Counted from the stretch's first letter, positions 25,091 through 33,976 are shown. The stretch is DNA of 64,000 nucleotides from Paenibacillus glucanolyticus NBRC 15330 (GCF_004000885.1 NZ_BIMC01000003.1:310001-374000); one strand, 5' to 3'. The notes: generated by a model from the sequence alone, not told the origin. Numbers and translations are program-made.

Positions 25091-25981
25091 ATGGACATAC
25101 GGCATCTGGAGTATTTTCTTGAGGTCGCCAGGAATCAGAGCTTCACCAAGGCGGCGGAGAAGCTTTATATTACGCAGCCGACAATCAGCAAGACCATTCG
25201 CAACATGGAGGATGAATGGGGCGTCACCTTGTTCTACCGGCAGGGCAAGCGAATCGAGCTGACGGATGCGGGCCATATCATGTACCAGCAGGCACAGCAG
25301 ATGGTGGATTCCTTCCAGCGCGTATCCGCCGAGCTGGAGGATCTAATGAACCTGAAGCGCGGACATCTCCGAATTGGTCTTCCGCCTATGGTGGGCTCAA
25401 GCTTTTTCCCTGAGGTGATCGGGCATTTCCACCAGGAATACCCAAAGATTACCATTCAGCTTATTGAGGATGGCGCCAAGAAGGTGGAGGCTGATGTGGA
25501 GAGCGGCCAGACGGACATCGGGGTTGCCGTGCTGCCGGTTAACGAAGACGTGTTTCACTATTATTCCTTTGTGAAAGAGAAGTTGAATCTGCTTGTACAT
25601 CCGTCCCATCGGCTTGCAGGCAGAGATCATGTGAACCTGAATGAGCTTGCGGAGGAAGCGTTTGTGTTGTTCCGCGAGGATTTCACGCTCCATGACCGGA
25701 TCATCCGGGAATGCATAAGCGCAGGCTTCGAGCCTAGAGTGGTCTACGAAAGCTCGCAGTGGGACCTCATCAGCGGCATGGTGGCAGCGAATCTGGGGAT
25801 AGCCCTGCTGCCGGAAACGATTTGCAAAGAAATCGATTCTTCGCGCGTTACGATTCTGCCGCTGGATAATCCGGTGATTCCTTGGCAGCTCGGCATGATC
25901 TGGAGGAAGGACCGGTATCTGTCCTTTGCTGTCAGGGAATGGATCAGCTTTACACGCGGGCTGCTGGGAGAACGGGGATAA
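25091..25981 (+). CDS. LysR family regulator (CidR-like)
   Basis: A 296-residue LysR regulator. The winged helix-turn-helix is at residues 1-60 (IRHLEYFLEVARNQSFTKAAEKLYITQPTISKTIRNMEDEWGVTLFYRQ), followed by the linker helix and a periplasmic-binding-like effector domain (about 90-290) with RIGLPPMVGSSFFPEVI. I chose ATG 25091, eight bases after AGGAGGG, over GTG 25082, which abuts that sequence. Its divergent position from the cidAB-type operon is the same as CidR/YwbI, which responds to acetate or pyruvate overflow in other Firmicutes. That ligand is inferred from context. Confidence 0.88.
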   Translation: MDIRHLEYFLEVARNQSFTKAAEKLYITQPTISKTIRNMEDEWGVTLFYRQGKRIELTDAGHIMYQQAQQMVDSFQRVSAELEDLMNLKRGHLRIGLPPMVGSSFFPEVIGHFHQEYPKITIQLIEDGAKKVEADVESGQTDIGVAVLPVNEDVFHYYSFVKEKLNLLVHPSHRLAGRDHVNLNELAEEAFVLFREDFTLHDRIIRECISAGFEPRVVYESSQWDLISGMVAANLGIALLPETICKEIDSSRVTILPLDNPVIPWQLGMIWRKDRYLSFAVREWISFTRGLLGERG

Positions 25982-26087
25982 GTTTGTTTTGAATTGAGCT
26001 GCATTTCATACATTTTCACTCCTTGGACATAATATCCATAGTAAGAGAACCAATTACAAGCTATCTATCCAAGGAGGAATGACATTC

Positions 26088-27710
26088 GTGAGTGGCCAGG
26101 AACATGAGGGGAATAATGGGATTAACCAGGAGCGCACAGGTTTTGCACAAAACCGGGGTGAGACGGAGCGGGAGGATACACTGACTAATCGTCAGGGGCA
26201 TCCGATATCAGACAATCAGAATGTGAGAACGGTTGGGAACCGGGGTCCGATGACACTGGAGAATTATCATTTTCTCGAGAAGATTACGCATTTTGACCGG
26301 GAACGCATTCCGGAACGCGTTGTGCATGCCAGGGGAGCAGGGGCCCACGGCTACTTTGAAACGTATGGAAAAGTGGGCGATGAGCCCGTCTCTAAGTATA
26401 CGCGGGCAAAGCTGTTTCAGGTTGAAGGCAAGCGAACTCCGGTATTTGTGCGGTTCTCGACCGTAGTCCACGGCTCCGGCTCGCCTGAAACGCTACGTGA
26501 CCCACGCGGATTTGCCGTCAAGTTCTACACGGAGGAAGGCAACTGGGATTTGGTGGGCAACAACCTGAAAATATTTTTCATCCGTGATCCGCTCAAATTC
26601 CCGGATATGGTGCATGCGTTCAAGCCTGATCCGGTATCCAACGTCCCGGGGCCAGTCGGCATGTTCGACTTCGTATCCCGTTCTCCGGAAGCGACGCATA
26701 TGATTACGTTTCTGTGGTCCCCTTGGGGCATCCCGGCGAATTACCGCCAAATGCAGGGCTCTGGTGTGAATACATACAAATGGGTCAATGCAGATGGAGT
26801 TGGTGTGCTGGTGAAGTATCACTGGGAGCCGCTAAAGCAGGGGATCAAAAACCTGACGCAGGAAGAAGCAAACAAGATCCAGGGCATGAATGACAGCCAC
26901 GCCACCCAGGATCTGTATGAGGCGATTGAGCGCGGAGAATATCCGGAGTGGGAACTGTGCGTTCAGATTATGAGCGACGGCGATCATCCGGAGCTGGAAT
27001 TTGATCCGCTTGATCCGACCAAGCTGTGGCCGGAAGATCAGTTCCCGTTCTTAAAGGTTGGTAAAATGGTGCTGAACCGCAATCCGGAGAACTACTATAA
27101 CGAGGTGGAGCAAGCGGCCTTCGGAACCGGCGTGCTTGTGGACGGACTCGACTTCTCGGACGACAAGCTGCTGCAGGGCCGTACCTTCTCTTACTCGGAT
27201 ACCCAGCGGCATCGCGTAGGCACAAACTATCTGCAGCTGCCAATCAACGCACCGAAGAAGCGGGTAGCGACCAATCAGCGCGGCGGACAAATGTCTTATT
27301 TTGTGGATAAGGCGCCAGGGCAGAGCCCACATGTGGATTATGAGCCTTCCATGACGGACGGCTTGGTGGAAGCCTCGCAGACAGCGAAGCCGCATCAGCC
27401 TCACTACGATGCGAATCTCGTGCGCCAGAAGCTTGACCGCACGCTGGACTTTAAGCAGGCTGGCGATACGTACCGAGCGTTCGAGGACTGGGAGCGCAAT
27501 GAACTGATCAACAATCTGGTGGGTGCGCTAAGTCAATGCGATGTTCGCATTCAAGAGAAAATGGTGGAGCATTTCACGTACGCGGATGAGGATTACGGAC
27601 GCCGCGTTAGGGAAGGCCTGGAGCAGGCGAAGAAGGGCTCGGATGGAGATTCACGTGAACAAGCGGTAGAGGATGCCAGCCGCATGGGGCATGAGGCTGA
27701 TCCTTATTAA
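26088..27710 (+). CDS. Catalase (haem, monofunctional), paralogue 1
   Basis: A 540-residue catalase that dismutates hydrogen peroxide. The active-site helix [19 protein letters not shown] places the catalytic histidine at about residue 80. [40 protein letters not shown] carries the conserved distal pocket, and [15 protein letters not shown] supplies the proximal haem tyrosine. A C-terminal extension of about 40 residues is highly charged. AAGGAGG at 26071-26077 lies one base from ATG 26079, so GTG 26088 is the more likely start. No PerR-like box is visible upstream, unlike the second catalase at 52373, which suggests different control. Confidence 0.95.
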   Translation: MSGQEHEGNNGINQERTGFAQNRGETEREDTLTNRQGHPISDNQNVRTVGNRGPMTLENYHFLEKITHFDRERIPERVVHARGAGAHGYFETYGKVGDEPVSKYTRAKLFQVEGKRTPVFVRFSTVVHGSGSPETLRDPRGFAVKFYTEEGNWDLVGNNLKIFFIRDPLKFPDMVHAFKPDPVSNVPGPVGMFDFVSRSPEATHMITFLWSPWGIPANYRQMQGSGVNTYKWVNADGVGVLVKYHWEPLKQGIKNLTQEEANKIQGMNDSHATQDLYEAIERGEYPEWELCVQIMSDGDHPELEFDPLDPTKLWPEDQFPFLKVGKMVLNRNPENYYNEVEQAAFGTGVLVDGLDFSDDKLLQGRTFSYSDTQRHRVGTNYLQLPINAPKKRVATNQRGGQMSYFVDKAPGQSPHVDYEPSMTDGLVEASQTAKPHQPHYDANLVRQKLDRTLDFKQAGDTYRAFEDWERNELINNLVGALSQCDVRIQEKMVEHFTYADEDYGRRVREGLEQAKKGSDGDSREQAVEDASRMGHEADPY

Positions 27711-27763
27711 TTGTATCGCTTGTGCTTGTACACAGCGTCACTTTGATAACGAGAGAATAGAGA

Positions 27764-27802
27764 AGCCGCCTGCAACAAAGTTAGCCGCAGGCGGCTTTTT
27801 TC
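27764..27802 (+). terminator. Intrinsic terminator after catalase 1
   Basis: AGCCGCCTGC pairs with GCAGGCGGCT, followed by a T run. Confidence 0.9.
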
Positions 27803-27899
27803 CGGTTGTAAAATATTTGCGGGATGTTAAGATGTTGCAAGGAATCACAGCGATCCTTATAGAATCAACATAGAACCATGGGAAGAGGAGGCTTGCGTT

Positions 27900-28943
27900 A
27901 TGGCAATACAAGCGGGGATCATCGGATACGGCCTGTCCGGATCGGTGTTTCATGCACCGATCCTGAGAAGCGTGCCGGATTATAAGGTACACACGGTTGT
28001 GTCATCGGATCCGGACAAGGTTCACAAGGATTTGCCGGATACGGCTGTTGTCGACAGTGTGGATGAACTCTTGTCGGTTTCGGAGATTGACGTTGTCATC
28101 ATTACGAGTCCTAATACAACACATTATGAATATTCCCGATTGGCCCTTGAGGCTGGCAAGCACGTGGTTGTAGAGAAACCGTTCACCGTAACCGCTGCCG
28201 AAGCGGACGAGCTGATTGAGCTTGCCAAGCAGAAGGGCGTCCTGCTTACGGTATACCATAACCGCCGCTGGGACAATGACTTTCTGACCGTCCGCAACCT
28301 GCTGGAAACGGGAGCGCTCGGCAAGCTTTCCATTTATCAATCACAGTTCAGCCGCTACCGTCCTGAGGTGCAATCCGAGCGGTGGAGAGAGCAGGCAGCT
28401 CCCGGTTCAGGCATATTATACGATCTGGGCTCGCACCTGATTGATCAGGCTCTGTTCCTGTTTGGTCTGCCGGAGACGTTATGGGCAGATTTAAGAATAG
28501 AGCGCAAAGGTTCCAAAGCGCATGATTATTTTCATCTGGTGCTGGGTTACGCAACGTTCCGCGTCATTCTGCACTCCGGCTCACTGGTACGGCAAGCCGG
28601 CCCGAAATTCGAGCTGCATGGCGATAAGGGAAGTTTCCTGAAATATGGGATGGACCCTCAAGAAGGCCAGTTGAAGCAGGGCATGCGCCCAGGGGATGCA
28701 GGCTGGGGGGAAGACTCGCCGGATCAATACGGAGAGCTCGCTACCGAGCTGAGCGGGCTGGCAGTCCAAGGTGAGATTGAGACGCTGCCAGGACGTTATC
28801 AGGCATTCTATCAGGGACTTGCTGAAGCCGTTCTTAAAGGGGGGGCTTTACCCGTCCAAGCGGAGGAAGCCCGCAACGTGATCCGGATGATCGAGTATGC
28901 GCTGCAAAGTCATCAGGAGGGACGTACCATCCAAATCACGTAG
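27900..28943 (+). CDS. Gfo/Idh/MocA family oxidoreductase
   Basis: A 347-residue NAD(P)-dependent oxidoreductase. The Rossmann loop is GIIGYGLSGSVFHAPIL (residues 5-21), the EKPF signature (VVVEKPFTVTAAEADELIELA) is at about 95, and the C-terminal GFO/IDH domain has YDLGSHLIDQALFLFG with the conserved D..SHxxD-type histidine. Substrates in this family are usually sugars, inositols or biliverdin-like compounds; FHAPIL-type members resemble YvaA/YdgJ scyllo-inositol dehydrogenases. The substrate here is not determined. It is a single gene with AGGAGG before the start. Confidence 0.9.
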   Translation: MAIQAGIIGYGLSGSVFHAPILRSVPDYKVHTVVSSDPDKVHKDLPDTAVVDSVDELLSVSEIDVVIITSPNTTHYEYSRLALEAGKHVVVEKPFTVTAAEADELIELAKQKGVLLTVYHNRRWDNDFLTVRNLLETGALGKLSIYQSQFSRYRPEVQSERWREQAAPGSGILYDLGSHLIDQALFLFGLPETLWADLRIERKGSKAHDYFHLVLGYATFRVILHSGSLVRQAGPKFELHGDKGSFLKYGMDPQEGQLKQGMRPGDAGWGEDSPDQYGELATELSGLAVQGEIETLPGRYQAFYQGLAEAVLKGGALPVQAEEARNVIRMIEYALQSHQEGRTIQIT

Positions 28944-29085
28944 CACGGGATCTCTCTTGTGTCAGATTAACGTTGGTTTACACATAGTTTGCTCCGATTT
29001 GTGGGATATTAGGTGATGCAACCCTGGGCACGTCTTTCATAGGGGCGATTGATCCATATCACTACAAAGAAGGAGAGAGGCGGAT

Positions 29086-29880
29086 ATGAAGAAACGTGGA
29101 GTCCTTCGGTCGGCGCTTGTGCTTCTGATGAGTTTGGCGATAGTGCTGACCATCTCTGGAGCAGCCTTGGCGGCCGGAAGCGGTCCGTTTCACTTTGGAT
29201 TTAAGAAAAGCGTCAATGGCCAGCTGCCCTCGATCAATGAGGAAGGCTTTAAGGAGCTTCTGCAAAAATACGATGCCATCTTCATGGGCGATGCCGAGCA
29301 GAAGGAGCTTTATCTCACGTTTGATAACGGCTATGAGAACGGTTATACCTCCCGTATCCTGGATACGCTCAAAGAGAAAAAGGTGCCCGCCACCTTCTTC
29401 GTGACCGGACATTACGTGAAGACACAGGCGGATCTGCTGAAGCGGATGACGGCGGAAGGCCATATTATCGGCAACCATTCCTGGAATCACCCCGATGTTA
29501 CCACGATTTCGGCAGAGAAGCTGACCGAGGAGCTGGAGCGGGTGAAGAAGGAGGTCATGAGCATAACCGGCCAGCCGGACATGAAGTATTTGCGTACACC
29601 GCGCGGCATATTCGACGAGAAGTCCCTGGCAACCAGCAAACAATTGGGATATACCAATGTCTTCTGGTCGCTAGCGTATATGGACTGGGATGTGAAGTCA
29701 CAGCGCGGCGCACAGTATGCTTACGACAAGGTGACCGCACAGCTGCACCCGGGTGCAGTCATCCTGCTTCATTCGATCTCCAAGGACAATACAGAGGCGC
29801 TGGGGCGAATCATTGATGAAGCGAAGAACCGGGGCTACGAGTTTAAGAGTTTGGATCAGATGCAGAAAAAAGCTCCATAA
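29086..29880 (+). CDS. pdaA: Delta-lactam-biosynthetic polysaccharide deacetylase
   Basis: A 264-residue exported NodB-fold de-N-acetylase (signal peptide about 1-30, ending ALAAGS). It carries LTFDNGYENGYT, where Asn replaces the second Asp of the usual TFDDG, a trait of PdaA. HSWNHPD supplies the two metal histidines, and RTPRGIFDE and GAVILLHS complete the site. PdaA removes the N-acetyl group from muramic acid so that muramic delta-lactam forms in the spore cortex, which is needed for germination. This agrees with the gerABC operon elsewhere in the window. It is monocistronic with its own terminator. Confidence 0.93.
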   Translation: MKKRGVLRSALVLLMSLAIVLTISGAALAAGSGPFHFGFKKSVNGQLPSINEEGFKELLQKYDAIFMGDAEQKELYLTFDNGYENGYTSRILDTLKEKKVPATFFVTGHYVKTQADLLKRMTAEGHIIGNHSWNHPDVTTISAEKLTEELERVKKEVMSITGQPDMKYLRTPRGIFDEKSLATSKQLGYTNVFWSLAYMDWDVKSQRGAQYAYDKVTAQLHPGAVILLHSISKDNTEALGRIIDEAKNRGYEFKSLDQMQKKAP

Positions 29881-29895
29881 GTGACCGTTTCGCAT

Positions 29896-29942
29896 AGCGT
29901 GCAGATGGTATCCTCGAGGATAACCGTCCGCACGCTTTTTTC
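29896..29942 (+). terminator. Intrinsic terminator after pdaA
   Basis: AGCGTGC pairs with GCACGCT, with an inner palindrome ATCCTCGAGGAT extending the stem, then TTTTTT. Confidence 0.82.
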
Positions 29943-29973
29943 TGTATCGATCTGCGCGGATGCTTCGCATTCA

Positions 29974-29987
29974 GGAACGAATGTTTG
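29974..29987 (+). promoter_or_regulatory. LexA (DinR) SOS box
   Basis: GGAACGAATGTTTG matches the Bacillus SOS consensus CGAACRNRYGTTYG at 13 of 14 positions (the first base is G, not C). It lies directly before TATAAT (29989-29994), inside the promoter of the helicase gene, where LexA would block transcription. Confidence 0.75.
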
Positions 29988-29988
29988 G

Positions 29989-29994
29989 TATAAT
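29989..29994 (+). promoter_or_regulatory. -10 box of the helicase promoter
   Basis: TATAAT lies 35 bases before the helicase start and abuts the LexA box. The -35 box is not clear (TTCGCA at 29964-29969 has 19-bp spacing). Confidence 0.6.
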
Positions 29995-30029
29995 ACGCTT
30001 CATAAGAACATGAACGATAGGAGACCATC

Positions 30030-32318
30030 ATGCCTCATACTATCCAAATATCCGTAAGGCCGCTGGTGGAATACGTCTTTCGCAGCGGCAGCATTACCTC
30101 GGGCTTTCGCACGGCGACCTCCCTCACCGAGGGTACCCGCGCGCATCAGCAAGTACAGCGCGATTATGGCGAGAACGATCAGAAGGAAGTGCAGCTTGAA
30201 GTCGAGATTCCGTACGAGGATCTGCTGTTTGTGGTGGAGGGTCGCTGTGACGGCCTGATTCGGGAGGAAGAACGGATCATGATTGATGAGATCAAGTCGA
30301 CCTCCGGAGATTTGGGCGAGATTACCGAGCACACCTACCCGGTTCACTGGGCGCAAGCCAAAATGTATGCCTATATGTATGCGAAGTTGCATGAGATGCC
30401 AAGGATGGCAGTCAGATTGACCTATTTCCAGGTGCCGAGCGGAGAGCGGAAGCAGTTCGTGCAGGAATGGAGTTTGCCTCAGCTGGAATCCTTTGTGCTT
30501 GAGGTCGTGGGGGCATATGCTCCCTATGCGAACCTGTTAAGAGAGCATGCCGAGCGGAGAGATCGGAGCATCCGCGAGCTTAAATTCCCGTTTCCTGCCT
30601 ACCGGGAGGGACAGCGGAAGCTTGCTGGTGCCGTATATAAAAGCATCGGTGAAGGACGGAGATTGTTCGCCAAAGCGCCGACCGGCATAGGCAAAACCAT
30701 ATCCACGCTGTTTCCTTCGGTTAAAGCGATCGGTGAAGGACTGCTATCGCGGATCTTTTACCTGACAGCCAAAACGATTACCCGAACCACCGCGGAGGAA
30801 GCCATGGCGCGCATGGAGCGTCAAGGGCTCTGTATGCACGCAGTCACGCTGACGGCGAAGGACAAGATCTGTTTCAGCGAAGCGGAAGGCTGCAGTCAGA
30901 TGGGCTGTGCGTTCTCGGAGGGCTACTATGACCGGATCAATGACGCCATACTGGATCTGCTCTCGAATGAAACGTTGATCACGAGGCCCGTCATTGAGGA
31001 TTATGCCCGCAAGCATATGGTCTGTCCGTTTGAGTTCTCGCTGGACGCCGCTTATGCGGCTGATGCCGTCATCTGTGATTACAACTATGTGTTTGACCCG
31101 CGTGTATCCTTCAAGCGTATGCCGGAGGAAGTGAAGAAGCGCAGCGTGCTGCTCGTTGATGAGGCGCATAATCTGGTGGACCGCGCGCGAGGGATGTTCT
31201 CGGCTGAACTGAATAAATCTGCGTTCTTAGAGCTGCAGAGGGCTTATAAAGAGAGCAATCCCACGCTGTACAATACGGCTAAACGGGTCAATAACCGCTT
31301 TAAGATTCTGCGTAAGGCCGGTGAAGAGGAAGAGCGGATTGTAGGCTCCCAGCAGCCGGAGATGATGGTCGAACTATTGGAGGATTTTGCCCTCCAGGCG
31401 GAAGCCGAACTGATGACAGGCAAAAGCGGGGATGAGGCCGATGCGCTTTTGGAGTGCTATTTTGCCGTACAGGGCTATCTGCGTATCTCCAAGCTGTATG
31501 ACGACCGGTTTGTCACCTATGCAGAGATGAGTCAGAGCGAGGTGTTTCTCAAGCTGTTTTGTCTGGATCCCTCTTATTTGCTTCAGCAAGCGGCCAAGAA
31601 TTATCGGTCCAGCGTGTTTTTCTCGGCCACCCTGATGCCGCTCGGCTATTATTGCGATATGCTGGGAGCGGAGGAAGAGGACTACAGCCTCTCGATTCCG
31701 TCCCCATTCTCGGCCGAGCAGCTGGATGTGCGAGTTCTGCCGTTGTCGACGCGGTTCAAGGATCGGGAGCGGAGCCGTGAGGCCATCGTGCGGATGCTGA
31801 GTGCTCTGGTTCAGGAGCAGCCGGTGAATACCTTGATTTTTCTGCCGTCCTACCCCTACATGCAGGATATTCATGAAGACTTCGCCCGAATGAATCCCGG
31901 GGCACGCACGCTGCTTCAGGGACACGGGATGAGCGAGGGGGAGCGGGAGGCGTTCCTGAATGCATTTCAGGCGGATGCAGCCGATCCGCTGATCGGCTTT
32001 GCGGTAATGGGCGGCATTTTCTCGGAGGGTATTGATCTGAAGGGAGAACGGCTCTCCAGTGTCGTAGTGATCGGCGTAGGATTGCCGCAGTTGTCTTTCG
32101 AGAATGACATCATCAAGGATTATTTCGACCGTACCGGTAAGAGGGGATACGATTACGCTTACGTGTACCCGGGGATGAACAAAGTGCTGCAGGCCGGAGG
32201 ACGCCTGATTCGGTCAGAGCAAGACAGCGGTACGCTCACACTTGTTGATGACCGTTTTCTGAATCGCCAATACGGGATGCTGCTGCCAGAGGAGTGGAGG
32301 CATTTTAGGCGAATCTAA
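30030..32318 (+). CDS. PD-(D/E)XK nuclease fused to Rad3/DinG-type DNA helicase
   Basis: A 762-residue two-domain protein. Residues 1-180 form a Cas4/RecB-like nuclease domain: Asp74 (EGRCDG), Glu87-x-Lys89 (IDEIKS) and Gln109xxxTyr113 (QAKMY). The superfamily 2 helicase starts at YREGQRKLA (about 191), with Walker A PTGIGKT (Lys222), four iron-sulfur cysteines at 281, 288, 293 and 332, DEAH at 377-380, FFSATLMPLGYY (motif III) and QAGGRLIRSEQDSG (motif VI). XPD-type enzymes unwind 5'-to-3' near damage or R-loops. A LexA box in the promoter implies SOS induction. Stand-alone fusions like this are known in Firmicutes, but the role is poorly defined. Confidence 0.9.
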   Translation: MPHTIQISVRPLVEYVFRSGSITSGFRTATSLTEGTRAHQQVQRDYGENDQKEVQLEVEIPYEDLLFVVEGRCDGLIREEERIMIDEIKSTSGDLGEITEHTYPVHWAQAKMYAYMYAKLHEMPRMAVRLTYFQVPSGERKQFVQEWSLPQLESFVLEVVGAYAPYANLLREHAERRDRSIRELKFPFPAYREGQRKLAGAVYKSIGEGRRLFAKAPTGIGKTISTLFPSVKAIGEGLLSRIFYLTAKTITRTTAEEAMARMERQGLCMHAVTLTAKDKICFSEAEGCSQMGCAFSEGYYDRINDAILDLLSNETLITRPVIEDYARKHMVCPFEFSLDAAYAADAVICDYNYVFDPRVSFKRMPEEVKKRSVLLVDEAHNLVDRARGMFSAELNKSAFLELQRAYKESNPTLYNTAKRVNNRFKILRKAGEEEERIVGSQQPEMMVELLEDFALQAEAELMTGKSGDEADALLECYFAVQGYLRISKLYDDRFVTYAEMSQSEVFLKLFCLDPSYLLQQAAKNYRSSVFFSATLMPLGYYCDMLGAEEEDYSLSIPSPFSAEQLDVRVLPLSTRFKDRERSREAIVRMLSALVQEQPVNTLIFLPSYPYMQDIHEDFARMNPGARTLLQGHGMSEGEREAFLNAFQADAADPLIGFAVMGGIFSEGIDLKGERLSSVVVIGVGLPQLSFENDIIKDYFDRTGKRGYDYAYVYPGMNKVLQAGGRLIRSEQDSGTLTLVDDRFLNRQYGMLLPEEWRHFRRI

Positions 32319-32333
32319 ATTTTTCATGGGATG

Positions 32334-32362
32334 TTGACACTTGGAAATTGGAACTCTATAAT
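32334..32362 (+). promoter_or_regulatory. Consensus sigma-A promoter of the rsgA leader
   Basis: TTGACA (32334-32339), a 17-base spacer and TATAAT (32357-32362) form a perfect housekeeping promoter. It drives the leader ORF at 32401, and transcription should begin near 32369. Confidence 0.9.
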
Positions 32363-32400
32363 ACGGATATATTAATTAAGCAGAAGGAGGCTGATGTCAA

Positions 32401-32463
32401 ATGGTTATGATGCATAGTGGATGGGTCGCTTTGACGTTGGTCTCTTTGGACGGGAAATTCTAA
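32401..32463 (+). CDS. 20-residue leader peptide ahead of RsgA-like GTPase
   Basis: ATG 32401 follows a perfect AAGGAGG (32384-32390) by ten bases and opens a 20-codon frame ending at TAA 32461-32463. The peptide begins MVMMHSGW and ends SLDGKF. A second, shorter frame (ATG 32394, seven codons) overlaps it. The promoter, ribosome site, short ORF and following hairpins are the parts of a ribosome-mediated attenuator. Alternatively the transcript is simply a small mRNA or regulatory RNA that ends at 32557. Function is unproven. Confidence 0.55.
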   Translation: MVMMHSGWVALTLVSLDGKF

Positions 32464-32473
32464 TGGTAACGAA

Positions 32474-32504
32474 GAAGTGAGGCTTCAGATCGAGCCCTCA
32501 CTTC
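32474..32504 (+). other. Leader hairpin 1
   Basis: GAAGTGAGG (32474-32482) pairs with CCTCACTTC (32496-32504). It starts 11 bases after the leader stop and has no T run, so it may be an anti-terminator or pause hairpin rather than a terminator. Confidence 0.6.
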
Positions 32505-32512
32505 CATACCTG

Positions 32513-32557
32513 GAACCCGCAGGAGACCGTGTTTGGTATCCTGCGGGTTCTTTGTGT
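32513..32557 (+). terminator. Leader terminator (attenuator)
   Basis: GAACCCGCAGGA (32513-32524) pairs perfectly with TCCTGCGGGTTC (32539-32550), followed by TTTGTGT. It stands 50 bases after the leader stop and well before the GTPase gene. Confidence 0.8.
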
Positions 32558-32635
32558 CTATACTCGGGGTTTGGTATTGTCTTCACGGGGTAACCGTAGG
32601 GCATGATGCCTTCTTCTGGTGTATATTCAGATCAG

Positions 32636-32662
32636 CCGCAGATACAAATCTGCGGTTTTTTT
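32636..32662 (+). terminator. Second terminator before the RsgA-like gene
   Basis: CCGCAGAT pairs with ATCTGCGG around loop ACAA, followed by seven T. It lies only 51 bases before the GTPase start. Transcripts from 32369 must pass two terminators to reach the gene, unless another promoter lies after it. Confidence 0.85.
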
Positions 32663-32712
32663 GTGTTTTGATATAACAACCAAATTGATAATGATAAGGG
32701 GATATAACGAAT

Positions 32713-33828
32713 TTGACTAAACAAGAAATGACACCGTTACACACATATGGATGGAATGAACACTGGAGCTTGATGGCTGAGCAGATGCCGAAGCAGGACA
32801 AAGAGCTCGTGCCGGCGCGCGTGACAGCCCAGTTCTCAAAGCAATACCGCATTATAACCCAAGAGGGTGAGCAGACGGCTGTTGTCACAGGGAAGTATGA
32901 ATACGAAGCGGGCAGCAAAAGCGATTTCCCGGCTGTCGGCGATTGGGTGCTGGTCGAGCCGCTACAGGGCGAATCGCGGGCCGTCATTCATAAGCTGCTG
33001 CCCCGCAAGTCCGCTGTCACGCGCAGGGAAGCAGGCAGCGTGCCGGATGAGCAGGTTATCGCCGCGAACATGGATACCGTGTTTATCATTAATGCGCTGA
33101 ATAAGGATTTTAATGTCCGCAGAATTGAACGCTATTTAATTGCTGTCTGGGAGAGCGGAGCTGCACCGGTCATCCTGCTCACCAAGGCGGATCTATGTGA
33201 ATCGCCTGAAACATATGTCTCGCTGGTGGAAGAGGTCGCTCTCGGTGTGCCGGTGTTTGTGGTGAGCTCCTTAAAGGACCAAGGGAAGGAGCAGCTTCAA
33301 GATTACTTGGTGCAAGGGAAGACAGTGGCAATAACGGGCACTTCCGGGGCGGGCAAATCCACGTTATTGAACTGGCTGTCCGGTCAGGAGATGCAGCGTG
33401 TTCAAGGGATTCGGGAAGAGGATGCAAGGGGACGCCATACCACGACACACCGGGAGCTGTTCGTGCTGCCGGGAGGTGCTATCATGGTGGATACCCCGGG
33501 CATGAGGGAGCTGCAGCTGTGGGATTCAGAGGAGGGGTTTGAGACTGCCTTTGCGGACATCTCCACGCTCTCGCAGCAGTGTCGATTCCATGATTGCCGA
33601 CATGAGACCGAAGCAGGCTGCGCGGTCCGGGAAGCATTGCAGGACGGGACGCTGGATGCAAAGCGTTATGCGAATTACAAGAAAACAGAGCGCGAGCTCG
33701 CTCATATCGCCCGTAAAGAAAAGGCAAGCACCCGGCGGCAGAACAAGAGCTCTGGCAAGTCGTCACGCAAGAGCGGCAAAGTGCAACGAGGGGCTTATCA
33801 GCAGCTTCTATACGACGAGGAATTATAG
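32713..33828 (+). CDS. rsgA: RsgA-like ribosome small-subunit-dependent GTPase
   Basis: A 371-residue circularly permuted GTPase. The OB-fold region is about 40-110, followed by G4 LLTKADL, G5 VVSS, then G1 GTSGAGKST (Lys215), the switch-like GRHTTTHRELF and G3 DTPGMREL. The zinc motif CRFHDCRHETEAGC (about 295-308) follows. A long basic tail (KASTRRQNKSSGKSSRKSGKVQRG) probably contacts rRNA. RsgA checks late 30S maturation. This copy is alone rather than in the usual prkC-rsgA cluster, so it may be a second paralogue. TTG 32713 follows AAGGGGA by ten bases; ATG 32728 is an alternative. An elaborate leader precedes it. Confidence 0.92.
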   Translation: MTKQEMTPLHTYGWNEHWSLMAEQMPKQDKELVPARVTAQFSKQYRIITQEGEQTAVVTGKYEYEAGSKSDFPAVGDWVLVEPLQGESRAVIHKLLPRKSAVTRREAGSVPDEQVIAANMDTVFIINALNKDFNVRRIERYLIAVWESGAAPVILLTKADLCESPETYVSLVEEVALGVPVFVVSSLKDQGKEQLQDYLVQGKTVAITGTSGAGKSTLLNWLSGQEMQRVQGIREEDARGRHTTTHRELFVLPGGAIMVDTPGMRELQLWDSEEGFETAFADISTLSQQCRFHDCRHETEAGCAVREALQDGTLDAKRYANYKKTERELAHIARKEKASTRRQNKSSGKSSRKSGKVQRGAYQQLLYDEEL

Positions 33829-33834
33829 TGTTAC

Positions 33835-33869
33835 GGGAAGACCGAAGTCGATTTGACTTCGGTCTTCCC
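33835..33869 (+). terminator. Long GC-rich hairpin after the RsgA-like gene
   Basis: GGGAAGACCGAAGTC pairs perfectly with GACTTCGGTCTTCCC, 15 bp with a 5-base loop, six bases after the stop. No T run follows (CCAGGTATATAG), so termination may be weak, or the hairpin may serve as a 3' stabiliser. Confidence 0.55.
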
Positions 33870-33892
33870 CAGGTATATAGTTAGGTAACCAA

Positions 33893-33913
33893 ATAGATTG
33901 GCAAACTATCTAT
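33893..33913 (+). promoter_or_regulatory. Candidate MarR operator
   Basis: ATAGAT (33893-33898) and ATCTAT (33908-33913) form an inverted repeat 63 bp before the MarR start. MarR proteins usually repress their own operon at such sites. Assignment is by position. Confidence 0.4.
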
Positions 33914-33976
33914 TTAAGGAGAAATGCTCTGTACCATGTCAATTCAAGCTTTAGTGCTGTAGAGAAGAGGTGGCCC

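Noticed and set aside
25982..26087. PerR-like box before the first catalase
   Set aside because: I looked for the TTTA-N7-TCTAAA motif found at the second catalase and did not see it.
30030..32318. CRISPR-associated DinG (type IV) or Cas4 fusion
   Set aside because: No cas genes or repeats are nearby. A LexA-controlled, stand-alone Firmicute helicase fits better.
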